Part shown: positions 1 to 11,993 of the stretch, piece by piece
Layout: the number at the start of each line of letters is the position of its first letter
Position numbering within the stretch: position 1 is the first letter of the stretch
The notes under the pieces: generated by a model
Databases searched by the model: none
What the model saw: the letters and a program-made list of their open reading frames with translations, nothing else
Told to the model about the DNA's origin: nothing
Program-made: the position numbers and the translations under genes
DNA from: Holacanthus passer
Lineage: Eukaryota > Chordata > Actinopteri > Pomacanthidae
DNA length: 64,000 nt
Assembly: GCA_025331565.1 (NCBI GenBank)
Contig: JAFREQ010000182.1
Span: 372,001-436,000 of the forward strand
Direction of reading: 5' to 3'

Positions 1-1213
1 TCTATCCAGTTCAGTAATGCAAAGTGAATTTCAAGGGTCTTGCTGTTGCATCATAAAACTCTTAGCTGTCATGTATTGCACAAGCACAGAGGCTGAATGG
101 AGCTTTGAATTCTCACAAAGGATAACTCAATATCTAAATGGAAGACAAGGAAAACAGAAAAGCTGAAGTCTGCTCTGTTAATCTGCAGCAACTGTACTGA
201 CACTCTCGGCTGTGGTGTGTATCAGCAGAGAGCTGGAGCGTGGAGGAACCGGCTTGAATTTGAACTTGGAAAACTTTCCTCCATCCTGTTGCCCCTCTCG
301 CTCAAAACTTGGCTCGTTTTTGAGGTTCGGCTCAGCGATCGCTGCTCCAGTCAAACTGCAAGTCATTTGTACCGAAGCGAGCGCCATCCCTCCGAGTATT
401 TCCAAGCTTGCAGAGATAGGAAACCTCTCTGATGCCACTTTGAAGACTAGAACCAATTAGGGAATCATTATAATGAGGAGCCTCTAAGTGCACGTCTTTT
501 GTTACCCAGCAGCTGTCTAATTGGAGTCGGTGTATTTTTCGAAGGGAGTTTTGTTCCAATGTAACCGTGAAACTCTTTCAAATCAAATCGCAAGACGTTT
601 TGACAATACGCACCACATCTCCTGTGCAGAAGGTTTTGTTTTGCTTTTGTTTCCTTTTTTTATTAGTGTTATTCTAAGACTCTCATTTAGCATTGATGGT
701 ATTTCAAGAAACTCCCATTTTCCAGTCATGTTGGCTGTACACAGCTGAAAGTACTGCATCTCCTGCAGCAGCTCTTAACCTTCCCATGCCCACTGCAGCT
801 GTGAATGATTTTTACCTTAGGGTATACTGTAGATTCAGAAATGGTTGACTAGTTACACAGCTGCTGTATGTACAGTACCGTTTGTATTGCGGTCCATGTC
901 AAAGCCATATCATCACTTACACACTCATTTTTACAAGGAATGAATAGCATTAGTATCGAAGCGGCTGCTGCTGCTTTGAAAGCATGTGCATTGATGTTTA
1001 AAGCTTTCAGTGGGTAATTCTGAGTCATAGTAATTTATCCATTTTTTTTCCTCTGTTCACTCTTTAAATATTATATTTCCATGTATTTGTTCCCATTTTA
1101 ATGCAGCCTTTATTGTGGTCTTTAATGAATAAATCATACTCCCACTGTCCATGGGGGAGAAAGATGTGGAATTTAATGTGCTCTTCTTTTTCTCTCTGTT
1201 TGCCTTTTCTCAG
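1..1213 (+). other. il1rapl1: Intron of il1rapl1, 3' part (upstream of exon A)
   Basis: This is the downstream end of the intron before exon A; its donor lies outside the window. It ends in a strong pyrimidine tract and a CAG acceptor at 1211-1213. I see no other exon, RNA gene or recognisable transposon in it. Short open frames occur on both strands but show no family resemblance. The preceding exon must end in phase 1, with one base of an alanine codon if the family sequence is kept. Confidence 0.8.
1173..1213 (+). promoter_or_regulatory. Splice acceptor of exon A (branch site, pyrimidine tract, AG)
   Basis: A branch-site candidate TTAAT (1173-1177, A at 1176) fits the yUnAy pattern and lies 37 bases before the end of the intron. 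An almost pure pyrimidine run follows (about 1181-1211), and the intron closes with CAG at 1211-1213. No other AG lies between the branch candidate and this site, so the exon start at 1214 is well determined. Confidence 0.85.
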
Positions 1214-1288
1214 CTCCCCTGACAGACAAGCCGCCAAAAATCCTTTTCCCTTCGGAGAGCCAAATGAGCGTCATGGAGATGGCAATAG
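1214..1288 (+). CDS. il1rapl1: il1rapl1 exon A: linker into Ig domain 3
   Basis: IL1RAPL1 is a single-pass synaptic receptor of the IL-1 receptor family. It has three extracellular Ig domains that bind presynaptic PTP-delta and a cytoplasmic TIR domain, and it organises excitatory synapses. Loss in humans causes X-linked intellectual disability (known of the family). This exon reads, after two bases completing an upstream codon, PLTDKPPKILFPSESQ and then MSVMEMAI. The PLTDKPPK stretch is the family signature between Ig2 and Ig3; the rest is more divergent from human. It has 24 full codons plus one base and is phase 1 at both ends. The acceptor is TCTCAG and the donor G|GTAAGG. The open frame that spans it in another phase (1101-1292) is a shadow. 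The final G pairs with GA of exon B to make glycine. The paralogue (a or b) is undetermined. Confidence 0.92.
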
Positions 1289-1294
1289 GTAAGG
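1286..1294 (+). promoter_or_regulatory. Splice donor of exon A
   Basis: TAG|GTAAGG matches the U1 donor consensus at every position except the last base. GT is at 1289-1290. Confidence 0.9.
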
Positions 1295-4200
1295 AAACAT
1301 GTTTCATTCCCCACGCTGGTAGCTTAGTTTCTGTCCGTTCACGGAACGTGTGGTGTCACACTTGTGGCATATGTCTGCTCGTCGCACTGGCATCGCTTCA
1401 AATTTCTGGAGTAGTCAATCAAAGTCCCATTCAAAGTAGGTCCCGTTCTACTTAACTGTGGCTTTGTTTTGACCGATATATGTCAGTTCCTTGCTTGCTG
1501 GGCATATATGGTGGAAATTTTGGGGTGAAATGATGAAAAATGGAATTCAATCTTTTGCAAATTAACAATGGCGTGGTCATGGTTTTCTGCTACCTACAGT
1601 AATTTGTTTATCACAACTGCCATTATTTGAAATAAGCTGATATTTGAGACAGGCTATGCAGGTATACAGGTATACAGTAGTTCATCATATTTCAGTAAGG
1701 CTCCTCCCTCTTTTCTGATGTGCTCCATTTTTAAGTTGTTGCTGATGCTTTTAATGTCGAACTCAACTCTGTGTTTACCTGTGTTGCTCCTCGTTGCTTC
1801 TTCTCAAAGAGCTACTGATGTTTAAGGACTCCTCGATTCAAATTGCTTCTACTTTGATGTTAAGCTACTCAACACTTCCTGCACAAATATCTCATATAAA
1901 AGGCTTCCAGCAGCTCAGCTTGAATATTTCCTCCTGTCTTAATAGGCCTTTAATGTGAAACATATGCCGGAAGTGTTGAGTTCCATTGAGAGTAGCTCAC
2001 AGTCGATGGAAACAAAGGCAAAGTAAAAGCGATCAAAAATAATGTGGAGACTCAGCAGATTGATTAGTATGACTCTGTTGTTGCTGTACTAATGGAATTA
2101 TTGTTGTGGAAATATAGATTATGCTGAATTTACCATATGACTTGCACATTATTTAAATACCAGACAATTCATGGCCTTTTACTTGAGACCAAAGTGCAAA
2201 TTCAGTCAAATGCTGTTCGACAAATCATTGGCACTAGTTGCTCTTCTGCAATTCTGAATTTTAAAATTACATAATTTTTCAGGCATAAAAGTTGAGTTTG
2301 CTTCTTTTCACTTGCTCCTGCTGGTATTTTGTCGTGCAGATAGTTTTGGTTTTATTTGTGCAGGTTTTTGTCTCTTAGATGTCTGTTTTCACCCAAATAC
2401 AGTGGAAGTAAATGGTCTTTCACTTGATTTATAATGAATCCTCTCCAGTGCCCTGTGCTCTCACAAGAACATTTACTGCACCCTTTAATAAATAGCATTG
2501 CAACGTTTTTGGCAGCTGAACAGTTTTATATTACATATACCTTCCTGTAAAGTTCAATTGTGTTTCAGATCTGGCTTAAAGGAACCAAGTGTTCAGTATT
2601 TTCAGTTTGGTGTCTTCTCTGTCTCTCTGCCCTTTTGTGAATGGACCTTGAGTTTTCATCATTGTAGAAGAAAAAACAGGATGAGTCATTTGCCACATTT
2701 GTAAGAAGAAGTAAGTGATTCAGTGGGTATGAAAGCCGCGTCCGCTGCTTTTGCTCCTCCTGTCCTATGGAGTGCCTCTTCATTGTAATCACACTGATCA
2801 CATCCATCTTGGTTATCTTGGGCAACGTCGATGCGGCTTGTGTTTGTTCGGCTGTAATGGGTCAGTAATGAATGGAAGTGGTACTTCTGCGAAACCATAC
2901 ATAATCTTCCCTCGCATTACCTTCAAGTTTATGATGTTAGCGTTGCTTCAAATGACTGCCTCCGCCTCATGCGGCTGCTCTCAGAATGGTAGTCCTTCGT
3001 TTGCCTTCCCAGCTTTTGATGCGCAGGGGGGCTCATGGGAAAATTCCCGCTTTGTGCCTTATTGGGCGAGAGCTCAGCTGTTGGTGGAACGGAAAATGGG
3101 TCATGATGAAGGCTTCCTTTGAAGTAAATTTGTCACGGACGTTGAACACAACTGGCTCGCAGAGGTAAAAGGTGGCAATCAGAAAATAGGTGCAAATCAT
3201 CGTAGCTCTAAAGTGATGATGGATAAAAGCCTTTCTGGCCTTTTTTTGTCTGATTAAGTGTCTCATAGTGGATGATGGTGATGATCAAAATCCATTACCT
3301 GATAGCTGAGAGAACAGGCAATAATGGGCCAAGGAAAGGAAATGTATTGCTTTTCTTGTTTGGGGTTGATTTGGATTATTTTGTAACTGTATTTTTCATT
3401 CACTCTCAGGGATTTTGAGCTTTCTAGACACTCATCCCTTCAGCTACAGTTACTCTATCAGATTGAATTTTCATCTTGATTTTGATTTTCAATGGCTGAG
3501 GATTAGTAGGAAGTGTGTTTTCCTTACGCTCCTCCCTCCACCCCCGCACCCGCCGATGTTGTACAGAGTCAGCAGCTCTGTGTACATAATATATGAACAT
3601 CTATTTGACTCTCTGCCTGTACAAGAGCCCTATCACTTCCTCTCAGTGTTTGGCCGGCGTCGCTCTTGTCATCCGCAGAGAGAAACGCAGCGTGTCCTTA
3701 AAGGGTTGCGGCGGAATTTTAATATTCATTCTCCCATGAAATATAGAAGCATAAATGGCTCCGTGTGACAGTTAATTAGGCAGGTGAGAGGGAGAAAGCA
3801 AAGAGGAGCGGGGAAAGGCGAACGCGGAGAGACGCTCTTCAGGCTCTCGTGCAAGTCGAGGGATGAACAGAGGGAACAGACGAAATCTGTAAATGGGCGG
3901 CCCCCAATTAATCAGCGTGCACTTTTCGTCCATGGCCCACTCCCTTTTTTTTTGTCTCCTAATGGATGTGGTTGCTCAGTTATAATTGATTAAATTTAAA
4001 ATGCTCTTGTTGTATAAATGCTCTTCTCAGCCCTCGGCAGGCACGTCTTTCCACTGCTTTCTCCGCGGGACAGATCAGATACACTTCGGGTCTGTAATTC
4101 AGTCTGACAGTTCAATGCGCAATGCTTTCACTCTATCTTGTGCAGATGTAGAATAATTGACTGCAGTCTAGCCGAGCAGACTAACTGCGGCGCAAGTCTC

Positions 4201-5299
4201 TTTCTAGCAGAGTGCTAATGTGCACGATTTGTAAACACTAAACACTTAGACAACGGGGTGATTAATTTCCTTAATGCATGAATGTGTTTTCTCTGGTCAG
4301 TGAATGCACCAAAAAATATTCTTCCCACTTCTCCGCTCTTGAACACAACCAGGGATTCAAACCAACATGCCAGACTCTAGCTGATTTCTTTAGCCTTTAT
4401 TCTGCTGCCAGGCTTGATTTGTTAGAACGCTGTTTCCATGCAGAGCTGCCGCGTCACCTGTGGCCTTCCTCGCCTTCCTATCCCGACATTTGTATTTCGG
4501 GTTCGATTGAATTTCCGACCATCGTGCCACTCTGTTTGTGATGTTCATTCAGGGAGCTAGTTCCCCTGTGGTCTTGATTGGCTGTTAATACTTCAAGCCC
4601 TTTCAACTGCCTCCTTCCTCAGGATATCACACTTCGTCCCCCGACACTTGACATTACGACACCGCAGCGAGTTTTCTGAAATTGCGGCGGAGAGAAAACA
4701 AGGCAACGGCGTCTGAGCCCCTTTGTTAAATTCTTCCACGATTCACTTCTGAGCTCTCGCATCGATGCTTTACTTTAAGACGCCACACAGTTCACCTTTC
4801 TGCAGTTATGCATCATCAATCTGAAATATTCAATGCATCCCAAGTTGTTTTGTGTCACAGTTATTGAATAGATTTTTTTCAGGTGTATTCACTTTCCCCA
4901 AAACTGTCTCATCTTCTCCTTTAGTGATTTGCTTTGTTTCCCACAATGCCCTTTGGGAGATGGGAGTAAATTCATTGTTTTCAGTCAAAGCAACAAATTG
5001 TGAACACAGGAAATGGTCAAAGGTCACACACACACACCCTGAGCTCAAAAGGCAGCCTCCTGCTACAGTTAGGCAGCTGTCCTCTCTTAGAATGAATTCT
5101 TCCTTCTGTGAAAAAAATGTCTACTTTTGCTCCTTGATTGACACCAAAACTAGATATTTATGATTTTGTACCTCTAGAATATTTAATCATTATTATTATT
5201 GCATATGTTGTACTTGCAAAAATATATTCAACAGCCAATTTTTTTCTACTTATTCATGAGAGTCGCAAAGAAGTGCATGACCAAATAATACGATGAGTG
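1295..5299. other. Intron segment, mostly unique sequence
   Basis: No coding sequence or recognisable mobile element was seen. Around 1660-1680 there is a short direct repeat of GGTATACA. The 3.7-4.25 kb part is noted separately as a possible conserved element. A short CA run lies near 5026-5038. Open frames here are short and overlap on both strands, as expected by chance. Confidence 0.6.
3690..4260. promoter_or_regulatory. Candidate conserved non-coding element
   Basis: The block lacks transposon ends and long microsatellites. It carries several homeodomain-type cores: TTAATTA at 3772-3778, AATTAAT near 3906 and ATAATTGATTAAA near 3983. These are mixed with CpG-containing segments. Such composition is common in developmental enhancers in large introns of neuronal genes. 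Conservation cannot be seen from one sequence, so this is inference only. Confidence 0.25.
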
Positions 5300-5888
5300 C
5301 CAGAAATTGGTGGCCAAAGGTATGTGGGCCCCCTGTCCACATATTTATGATGTGGTCTTTTCGGTTGGCCCCTTGAGAATTGACCCATGTGTCTCATTTG
5401 TGTCACCTGGAAGAATTTGTTCACGCCTACTCACCTCCTTCCATTGTTTTGTTATGCAGTCACACCACATGTAACATTTGCTTTAGATTCTCTCTGAACA
5501 CACCTTTACTTCCAGTTAAGAGCTGCAGCATACAATCATTGCTTGGACAATAGCATGCTCCCTTTTCTGCTTCAATACGACAATGCACCCTTGCACAAAG
5601 CCAGGTCCATAAAGACATGGTTTTTCCCAGTCTGCTGTGGAAGACCTCGACCGGCCTCCACAGAGACCTGCCCTCGGCCCCATCCTACATCTCTGGGATG
5701 GATCTGAATGCCGACCTTGTCGACTAGCATCAGTGGCCGACCTCGCTAATCGTGTTGGGAGCAAATCCCTGCAGCCAGGTTGCTTCGCAGAGGTGTCGGG
5801 GCTGTTATCGCAACATATTGTGAAAAGAAATGTTGAACAATGAAATATGGGTGTAATGTTGTCTATATACTTTTGGCCATATAGTGTA
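5300..5888 (+). mobile_element. Degraded, internally deleted Tc1-like transposon
   Basis: The right end (about 5860-5888) reads GTCTATATACTTTTGGCCAT then ATAGTGTA, the typical end of a large fish Tc1-like family. The left end (5311-5331) carries the inverted counterpart TGGCCAAAGGTATGTGGGCC. Between them, from about 5508, is a relic of the 3' part of the transposase gene: the ACAATGCACCCTTGCACAAAG and AGGTCCATAAAGACATGG blocks near 5580-5622, then an open stretch at 5637-5843 reading EDLDRPPQRPALGPILHLWD, matching the family's catalytic-domain end. Stops and frame shifts interrupt it and the first two thirds of the gene are gone, so it is a non-autonomous fossil. Confidence 0.85.
5637..5843 (+). 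pseudogene. Tc1-like transposase C-terminal fragment
   Basis: The frame shows the order expected of the last part of Tc1-like transposases: E-DLDRPPQRPALGPI-HLWD, then a SVADLANRV stretch corresponding to the conserved 'S..DL' helix region. The domain that binds the terminal repeats and the first catalytic aspartates are absent. The upstream part continues in another frame with a stop after KPGP. It lies inside the element bounded by inverted ends at 5311 and 5888. It cannot encode an active enzyme. Confidence 0.8.
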
Positions 5889-8204
5889 GCATCCTTCTAC
5901 TTTGGGATAATGAGAACAGAATTAGTAGAGATTAGGGGTAGCTTTACAAATATATTAGTAACAATGTTAGTAGCATACAGACGCTGACAAATCTGTTTCT
6001 GATGGAATTTGAATTGTAAGTAATACAAAAAGGCATTCTTTTAATTACACAGTTTGAAAATCAGCATCACTTCCTCTCAGAAAGGCTCATTGTTCCACGC
6101 AGCCTCTCCGTAACAATCTGACAATCTGCCCTCCTCTCAGAGGTTGAGCTTCCTCATTCATCGCTCGGTGAATAATAACAGTGTAAACTGGAAATCGCTC
6201 TTCAGTCACTCATCGGAAGGAGTTGCATTGTCTAATGATATGAACAGAGGACACCTCAGAACAAAACCATCATTATCTGGAATTGACTTGGAGTCGGCAG
6301 CCACATCAAATTATAATTTGCAGTCCTTTGGTAATGATGAGGTTGGCCGCATCAATACACTGTTATTCTGGTGCAGGTCAGGTTGCAGTGACAGTCCCGT
6401 TTCTTTTAACTGACGGTGAAACCCTCACATTAATATCAAAAAGAGAGACTTGACGAATTCTTCCTGTAAGTAAGTTTCTACTCGTGTGTATTTTTTTTTC
6501 ATCCTCTGCAGAAACGCCATTAGGAAGAAATGATGAACTGCTCTTAGACAGCAGACAAAATGTCAACTTTCAGCACACTGTCAGAATGTGGTTGAAACTC
6601 AGTCCAACAGATGGTTTGGAAATGTATAACCTTTACTTGACTCTATCAATCTATGAATGTTGATCATCCCATTATCCTGGAACAGATTTCTTCCTGTAGC
6701 TGTATGGATTTGATCTTCTCATGGTGCGATGTTCAGGATCTCCTCGCATTGACTCGGGCGCCGTTTCCAATATTCAAAGATTATTATTGACGTCTCGGAT
6801 GTCCTGCCTGACAATCAGCTGATGAAGGCCCGTCACACATAGGTAGACATGTGCGATAGATCATGTTCAAGGTAAATACCAAGAGTCCCGGAGGAATAAT
6901 GTAAACGTCGAAGAGTCGTGAAGCTGTAATGATCACATGAGGCTTTATTGATTCTTTTTGCTTTTTCTCACTTGTAACATAGAAATCATGCATTGTCTTC
7001 AGATGACACCTGCTCAGTTTGTTCCTCAGCTTATGCAGCACATTTCAAACAATTAAAAGTGCTCAGCATAATGCATTAAATACATCAAACAAGAAATACA
7101 GCCTGAAGCATTAATGCACAAACTAAGAGGATGGAAGCATTTTGAAAGAGGTCCACTGGGTCCACATGGTCCACTTTTCATTCTCTGATGTATTGGGGAA
7201 AAGCCCTGTACTCATGTGCCGACGTGGAAACAGCACAGCGCACTAATGGCACCACCAGTATGTTTGGAACCGGCCTGAGACAAACCTTTTCATCTTGGTC
7301 AGGTGGTTTAGCCCACACTAGTGTTTGACATCAGGCTAAACAAACCAAACCAGACTGGACAGAAGAGGTGTGAAAGCATTGTAGGGTTTCTGTCCAGTTC
7401 AAATCTGTGAGACAATGATTAGAAATATTTGCTTAATTTACATAATTATACAATAAAAATAACTAAAATGAAAACATTTGAACCTAAAAACCCACACAAT
7501 TTGGCTCGGATGAGTGCAGAATTTACAGCTTTTAATAGAAGATGTTGCTTGTGTTTGTTTTCGCTTTAACCCCAAAGGCAGCCTGGAACCAGAATCGAGC
7601 GTTAAAGGCACTCACCAGCCTCGATGGCACAGGTACAGACGACGCACGCTGGTATTTTCCCACTCAAAGTTTGAAATTAAACACATCCTCAGAGCGTCAC
7701 TCGATACAATGCAGCAGCTCGGCGTTATATTCTGCACGTTCTGCAGGGAAGCACCGTCGTCTAGTGCTTTTGAGCCTGGAAGTTCTCATCAAACGCATTT
7801 TAGTTCCGCAAAGAAAAAGAGTCTCGCACAGCCTCAGCAACACCTTTCCTCAATATCAGACACACTCACATACACGCCATTCATCCCTCTAAATGTCACA
7901 GACTCGGCGGAACGCTCCGACGATGCCAAAGGTTGAGAGGCCTTAGGATCAATATTACATCATTTCTCTCAATTAGGGCATTATTTATTCCCCTCAAGTT
8001 ATTGTACATCTGCGAGAGATCCTATCTGCATTCCTGGCGAGTCTCCAGATGAGTCGAGGGCCCCCGGAGGGCGGGGAAGACGGAGCGAGATAAAGATGAA
8101 GAGAGAGGAGAAAAGAGAATGAGAGTGGAATGAAGGTAAAGGGGGGGGAGTTTGGGCGAAGAGTCGGAGCAAGGGAGGAAAAAGTGAGCGAGATCATTTA
8201 AGAT

Positions 8205-8600
8205 TCACAGAGGGGATGAAATATGATGGTGTCTTACCTTGAGTTATTACAGATGAAAGTGGATACAAGACAGCACACTGTCCCAAATGGTTAATATGCC
8301 CTGCAGCATGGAGGCATAAATCGCGACTGTCATATTAGAAGGCGGGGGGTGCTGGTGGTGATTGGAAGGGATTCTTGGTGAAGGAATTCTCCCATTAGTA
8401 TTTTACATAAGCGAGGTAATGAGGAGGACGAGCGAGCAAGCGTTTCATGAGACGCCGGACCAAAGGAGGATCGTTTCACTCAACGGCCGAGGACGTGCGC
8501 CCGAGCGTGACCGCGGGGCCGAAACCGTGTTTTAGATGGCAGCTGACCTCAAAAGTCAAGCTATCGTCGCACGTTGACCGCTCTGCTTCCTGTCAGCGGC
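8205..8600. promoter_or_regulatory. Candidate regulatory block with CpG-dense half
   Basis: The left half (8205-8425) is repeat-free and AT-balanced. The right half (8425-8600) has roughly 20 CpG dinucleotides in about 175 bases, unusual against its neighbours, where CpG is sparse. No TATA-box and start-site arrangement was recognised. It may be an unmethylated enhancer or a minor CpG island; no transcript evidence is available. Confidence 0.25.
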
Positions 8601-10707
8601 TCCCACCTGCAGCCTTGTACCTGTCTCTGCAAACTGAGAGGGGAAAAATGGCTGAAGGCATTTGCTCTCCTTAGCAGAAAGCAGCATCAAGAACTGGCCA
8701 AGGCACTGGAGTATTAAGATATATTGCCTCTTGTCCGTGCCAGCAATGCTTCCCGTCTCTGGGTAGACCGATTAATCATGAATTGGGCTTTGGCATGTAG
8801 TTTACCGAAAGTCTGGTTTGTTGTTTTCTATTTTTATGTTTATGGGCTAAAGCTGTTCCTGCGTTGCACCTGCATGTAGGCCCTCAGGAAGGTCACAGGA
8901 CTTCTGGCTTTGTCAGGCTTCTATTGTTTGTCAGATCAATAGATTATGAAACCGTTTGAGGAGAGCTACCAACCCACTGACACAACAACAGGGCGTTCAA
9001 GAAACATCCAAAGTGCAACTCATGTAATGTGGATGATTGCGAAAGAAAACTTGATGAATGCAAGATTGTGGTTTTGCCTGTTTTAACTGTAGGTTAAACA
9101 CACTTTTGACCCACAGGATATTCTACGTACCCATGCATGCTTTGGAAGACGTCTGTGTCTATTAAAGTCAGATGAATATGCATGAAAAGGTTTCTTGACC
9201 TCTAGCTTTGCTATATTATTGTTTCATCAGTGTTATAATGACAACATGTAGCAGATTCCACAAGATAATGTGGAAACATCTCTTGGCAAAAGCTGCAAAT
9301 GTTCAAACTGAAGGTTGAAATCCATCGCGTCCGCTCAATTGTCGTTGCATGTTAAGTGACATATTACAGCAGTCTTGGTGGTATTTTGACTTTCATCTGC
9401 TTCTTTGGGTTACACCATTCTGTACATTACAGTTCAACACAGTTTAAGATTTACTAGTTGCGGTCAAGCTCTTCAGGCTGTCGCGGCTGCAGCAGCGGTG
9501 TATGTAGGACCTTATATTTCAGTACAACAACCCCTTCAGGCGCTTGTTCCATGTTGTTCTGCTCCTCTGGTGCTTTTGGGTTTGTTTCAGCACAGTGTTA
9601 ACTTTAAAGCCTCCTGCACATGCACCAACAGACTGTGCAGTTTCCATTCAGCTGTTGCTCTATCAACAGCTGCGTGCGTCAAATCTGAGCTGGAATTTTA
9701 AAACCCCTCCTCCTGCATCCTTTCTATTTTCTCATACTCCTTCCAGTGCCGTCATGTATCAGCAGCTTCTGCACTGTAGAGCTCCACCCCGTCTGATAGT
9801 CAGCTCCGTTCAAACACAGACATATGGACTAGCGACAGCAGGAAGACTCGCTCTGCAACTCGTCGTCTATGACAGCTCGGTACCCAAGAGCCACCTGCTT
9901 TAAAATTAAGCTCACCTTTTAGTGTGACAGTTAAGCAGAGTGACTTTTACAGCCTTTACATTACCCCTCAGTTTAACCCAAACACGGCGGCGCGGCCTTG
10001 TTCTTTTGCGAGCCACCGTCCAAAAACTTCAGCTGCCAGCAGGCAGAATTAATTCTCTGTGGTGACTCAAAGGAAATCTTTTTCTTTTTTGATTTCTTAG
10101 ATTGTTTGACGCCTTTTTTCTCTATTTTTTTTTCCCATCACCCCTGGATTCTGTTGAGCTTTTTCTTGCTAAGAGAACCTTTTTTTTTTTTCTCAAGAAT
10201 TCATCAGCCTCTCTTGTGAAGCCATTTCCACAGAAAAAACCCACAGCCAAAATGCAAACCCTGCAAACTTTCTCTTCCTCATCATTCCCTTGGCAGCGCA
10301 TGTGATGTTGCCTGGTTGAACTAATTGCCCTTGCTGTATTTCCAGCCAAACAGGTGGCTATATTGGTTTCCTTCTGGCTGCATTTATGTGACTGTGCATC
10401 CAGGTTGGACTGAGATGACAGCGTCTCCTCTCCGCCCGGAGCGTGACCTTGGTTTGGCGATGCTCCCTCTGCACTGTCTTTGGTCTCACATTGGTCTTTT
10501 GGGCCAACTTCTGATTCTGTATGTGCTGCGTGTGTGTGTTTGAGACAGAGAGAGATAGAGCTGCCTGTGATGTCCAGCCAGAGAGCTAGAGGGCCGGGAT
10601 CACGGTCAGGAGGGGGAGGGAGATGACAGTGTCAACAAACTTTGGCGAGTGACGCATAAGAACACATGAGAGCACAGATCGACAGTGTGATGTCATGATA
10701 CAGTGGC

Positions 10708-10731
10708 TCACACACATACACACACACACAC
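10708..10731. repeat. (CA)n microsatellite
   Basis: About 24 bases of CA with one interruption (CATACA). Confidence 0.95.
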
Positions 10732-11800
10732 GGGTTTGTGCACATACAGGCGAAATGCAATATTCTTCAAACAAGCAGAAACAATGAGCAAATGTTCAGC
10801 ACAAACGGCCTCACATTCACACTCACACACACAAAGGTCTTATGCAGCTTTTACCACCTCACACTGTCACCTCAAGGGATTTATATGTGCTAAAGCAATC
10901 TGGTATGGTCAGATTCTCCACACGGGTACGGCGCTCGTCGGCTTCGCGTTGGTCCATTGTGTCTGCAGTTGCGGGTCCTGTGTTTGGTCCGTGGGCGGTC
11001 ATGCAACAGGGAATATGGATGTGTCAGATGAAATGTTGCAGATATTTGTCTCATAAGCGCTATGAGTCAGGCAACACCTTGTTTCTATACCTTGGGTGAG
11101 GAAAGTGTTTTTCTTCAGCAGTGGGAGGGATTATGACACGCTCAGATAGGCCCTGACCTCTCTGCAGACCAGAATAGAATAATATAGAAGAGAAATAATA
11201 TAGAGTAGAGAGTAGAGCTGTCCTCATACCATGTCATCTCTGCAGCCTTGCAGACTTGCATTTCACCTGTATTTGCATTGATATGTATAATTAATACTTA
11301 GCCACTGAATTTATTCTTTATCTATGTTGGAAAGTTGTCACAAGAAGAGAGAGAAAAAAATCAATGAGTAATATAGGTTCTTGTTAACCACTAAAAATGT
11401 GAACCGTGAATGTTATTCTCCACTATCATTGTTCCAAGCTCGTCTTCTACTTCGTGATGAATCAGTCGGTCACTATGAATAAAAGATTGATCTTAGGCAA
11501 TTTCATTTAATTGTTTTCTTTTCTAAAAGACAAGTGGGTTGGCTGGAGACATTTTAAAAAGTGGGTATTAGTGTTTTATACTTGTTTTAATTCCTCAAAT
11601 GTGGAGGAGCTCGGCATTGTTGTGCAGATCAATATTTCCCTATCTTTTAAATCCAGGATCACGAATGCCAGATTTAAAAATTTGCACAGATAAGGGATAG
11701 ATGTAATGTTATTACATTTCCACTTGAAACCAAACCCCACTTATATTCATTACAAAGGGATTTTGTGTATCTGTTTCTAATTTGACAAGTTGTTGAAAGT

Positions 11801-11993
11801 ACAGTCCTGATTCCAAAAGAGTTGAGACGCTGTGTAAAACATAAATAAAACAGAATGTGATAATTTGCTAATCCTTTTTTTTTTTACACATATTCAACTG
11901 ACAGTGCACAAACAATATATTTAATATTTCACCTCATCAACTTCATTGATTTTTCTTAATAGATGCTTATTCTGAATTTGATGCCAGCAACAT
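11801..11993 (+). mobile_element. Fragment of a common teleost interspersed DNA repeat
   Basis: It begins with CAGTCCTGATTCCAAAAGAG at 11802, followed by TTGAGACGCTGTGTAAAACA and an ACATAAATAAAACAGAATG block, and continues to TTGAATTTGATGCC-type sequence at about 11975-11990. I recognise this as the end of a repeat widespread in fish genomes (usual form 'TTCCAAAAAAGTTGGGACAC'). It is cut off on the right and interrupted by a T run near 11877. The family name and class are not asserted. Confidence 0.7.

Larger units (their letters stand above)
5889..11800. other. Intron segment, no gene seen
   Basis: No exon or recognisable transposon was seen. It includes a homopolymer G run (about 8143-8150), a CpG-dense patch at 8425-8600, T-rich stretches at 10080-10195, and a CA microsatellite at 10708-10731. 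The frames at 7514-7936 and 9544-9903 show no domain and read through sequence with neutral composition. Confidence 0.55.

Noticed and set aside
1101..1292. Plus-strand frame spanning exon A
   Set aside because: It runs in the wrong phase through intron and exon; the true frame gives the IL1RAPL1 signature.
7514..7936. 140-codon frame overlapping a 116-codon frame in another phase
   Set aside because: Two long frames in different phases over the same DNA, neither recognisable; likely low stop density by chance.
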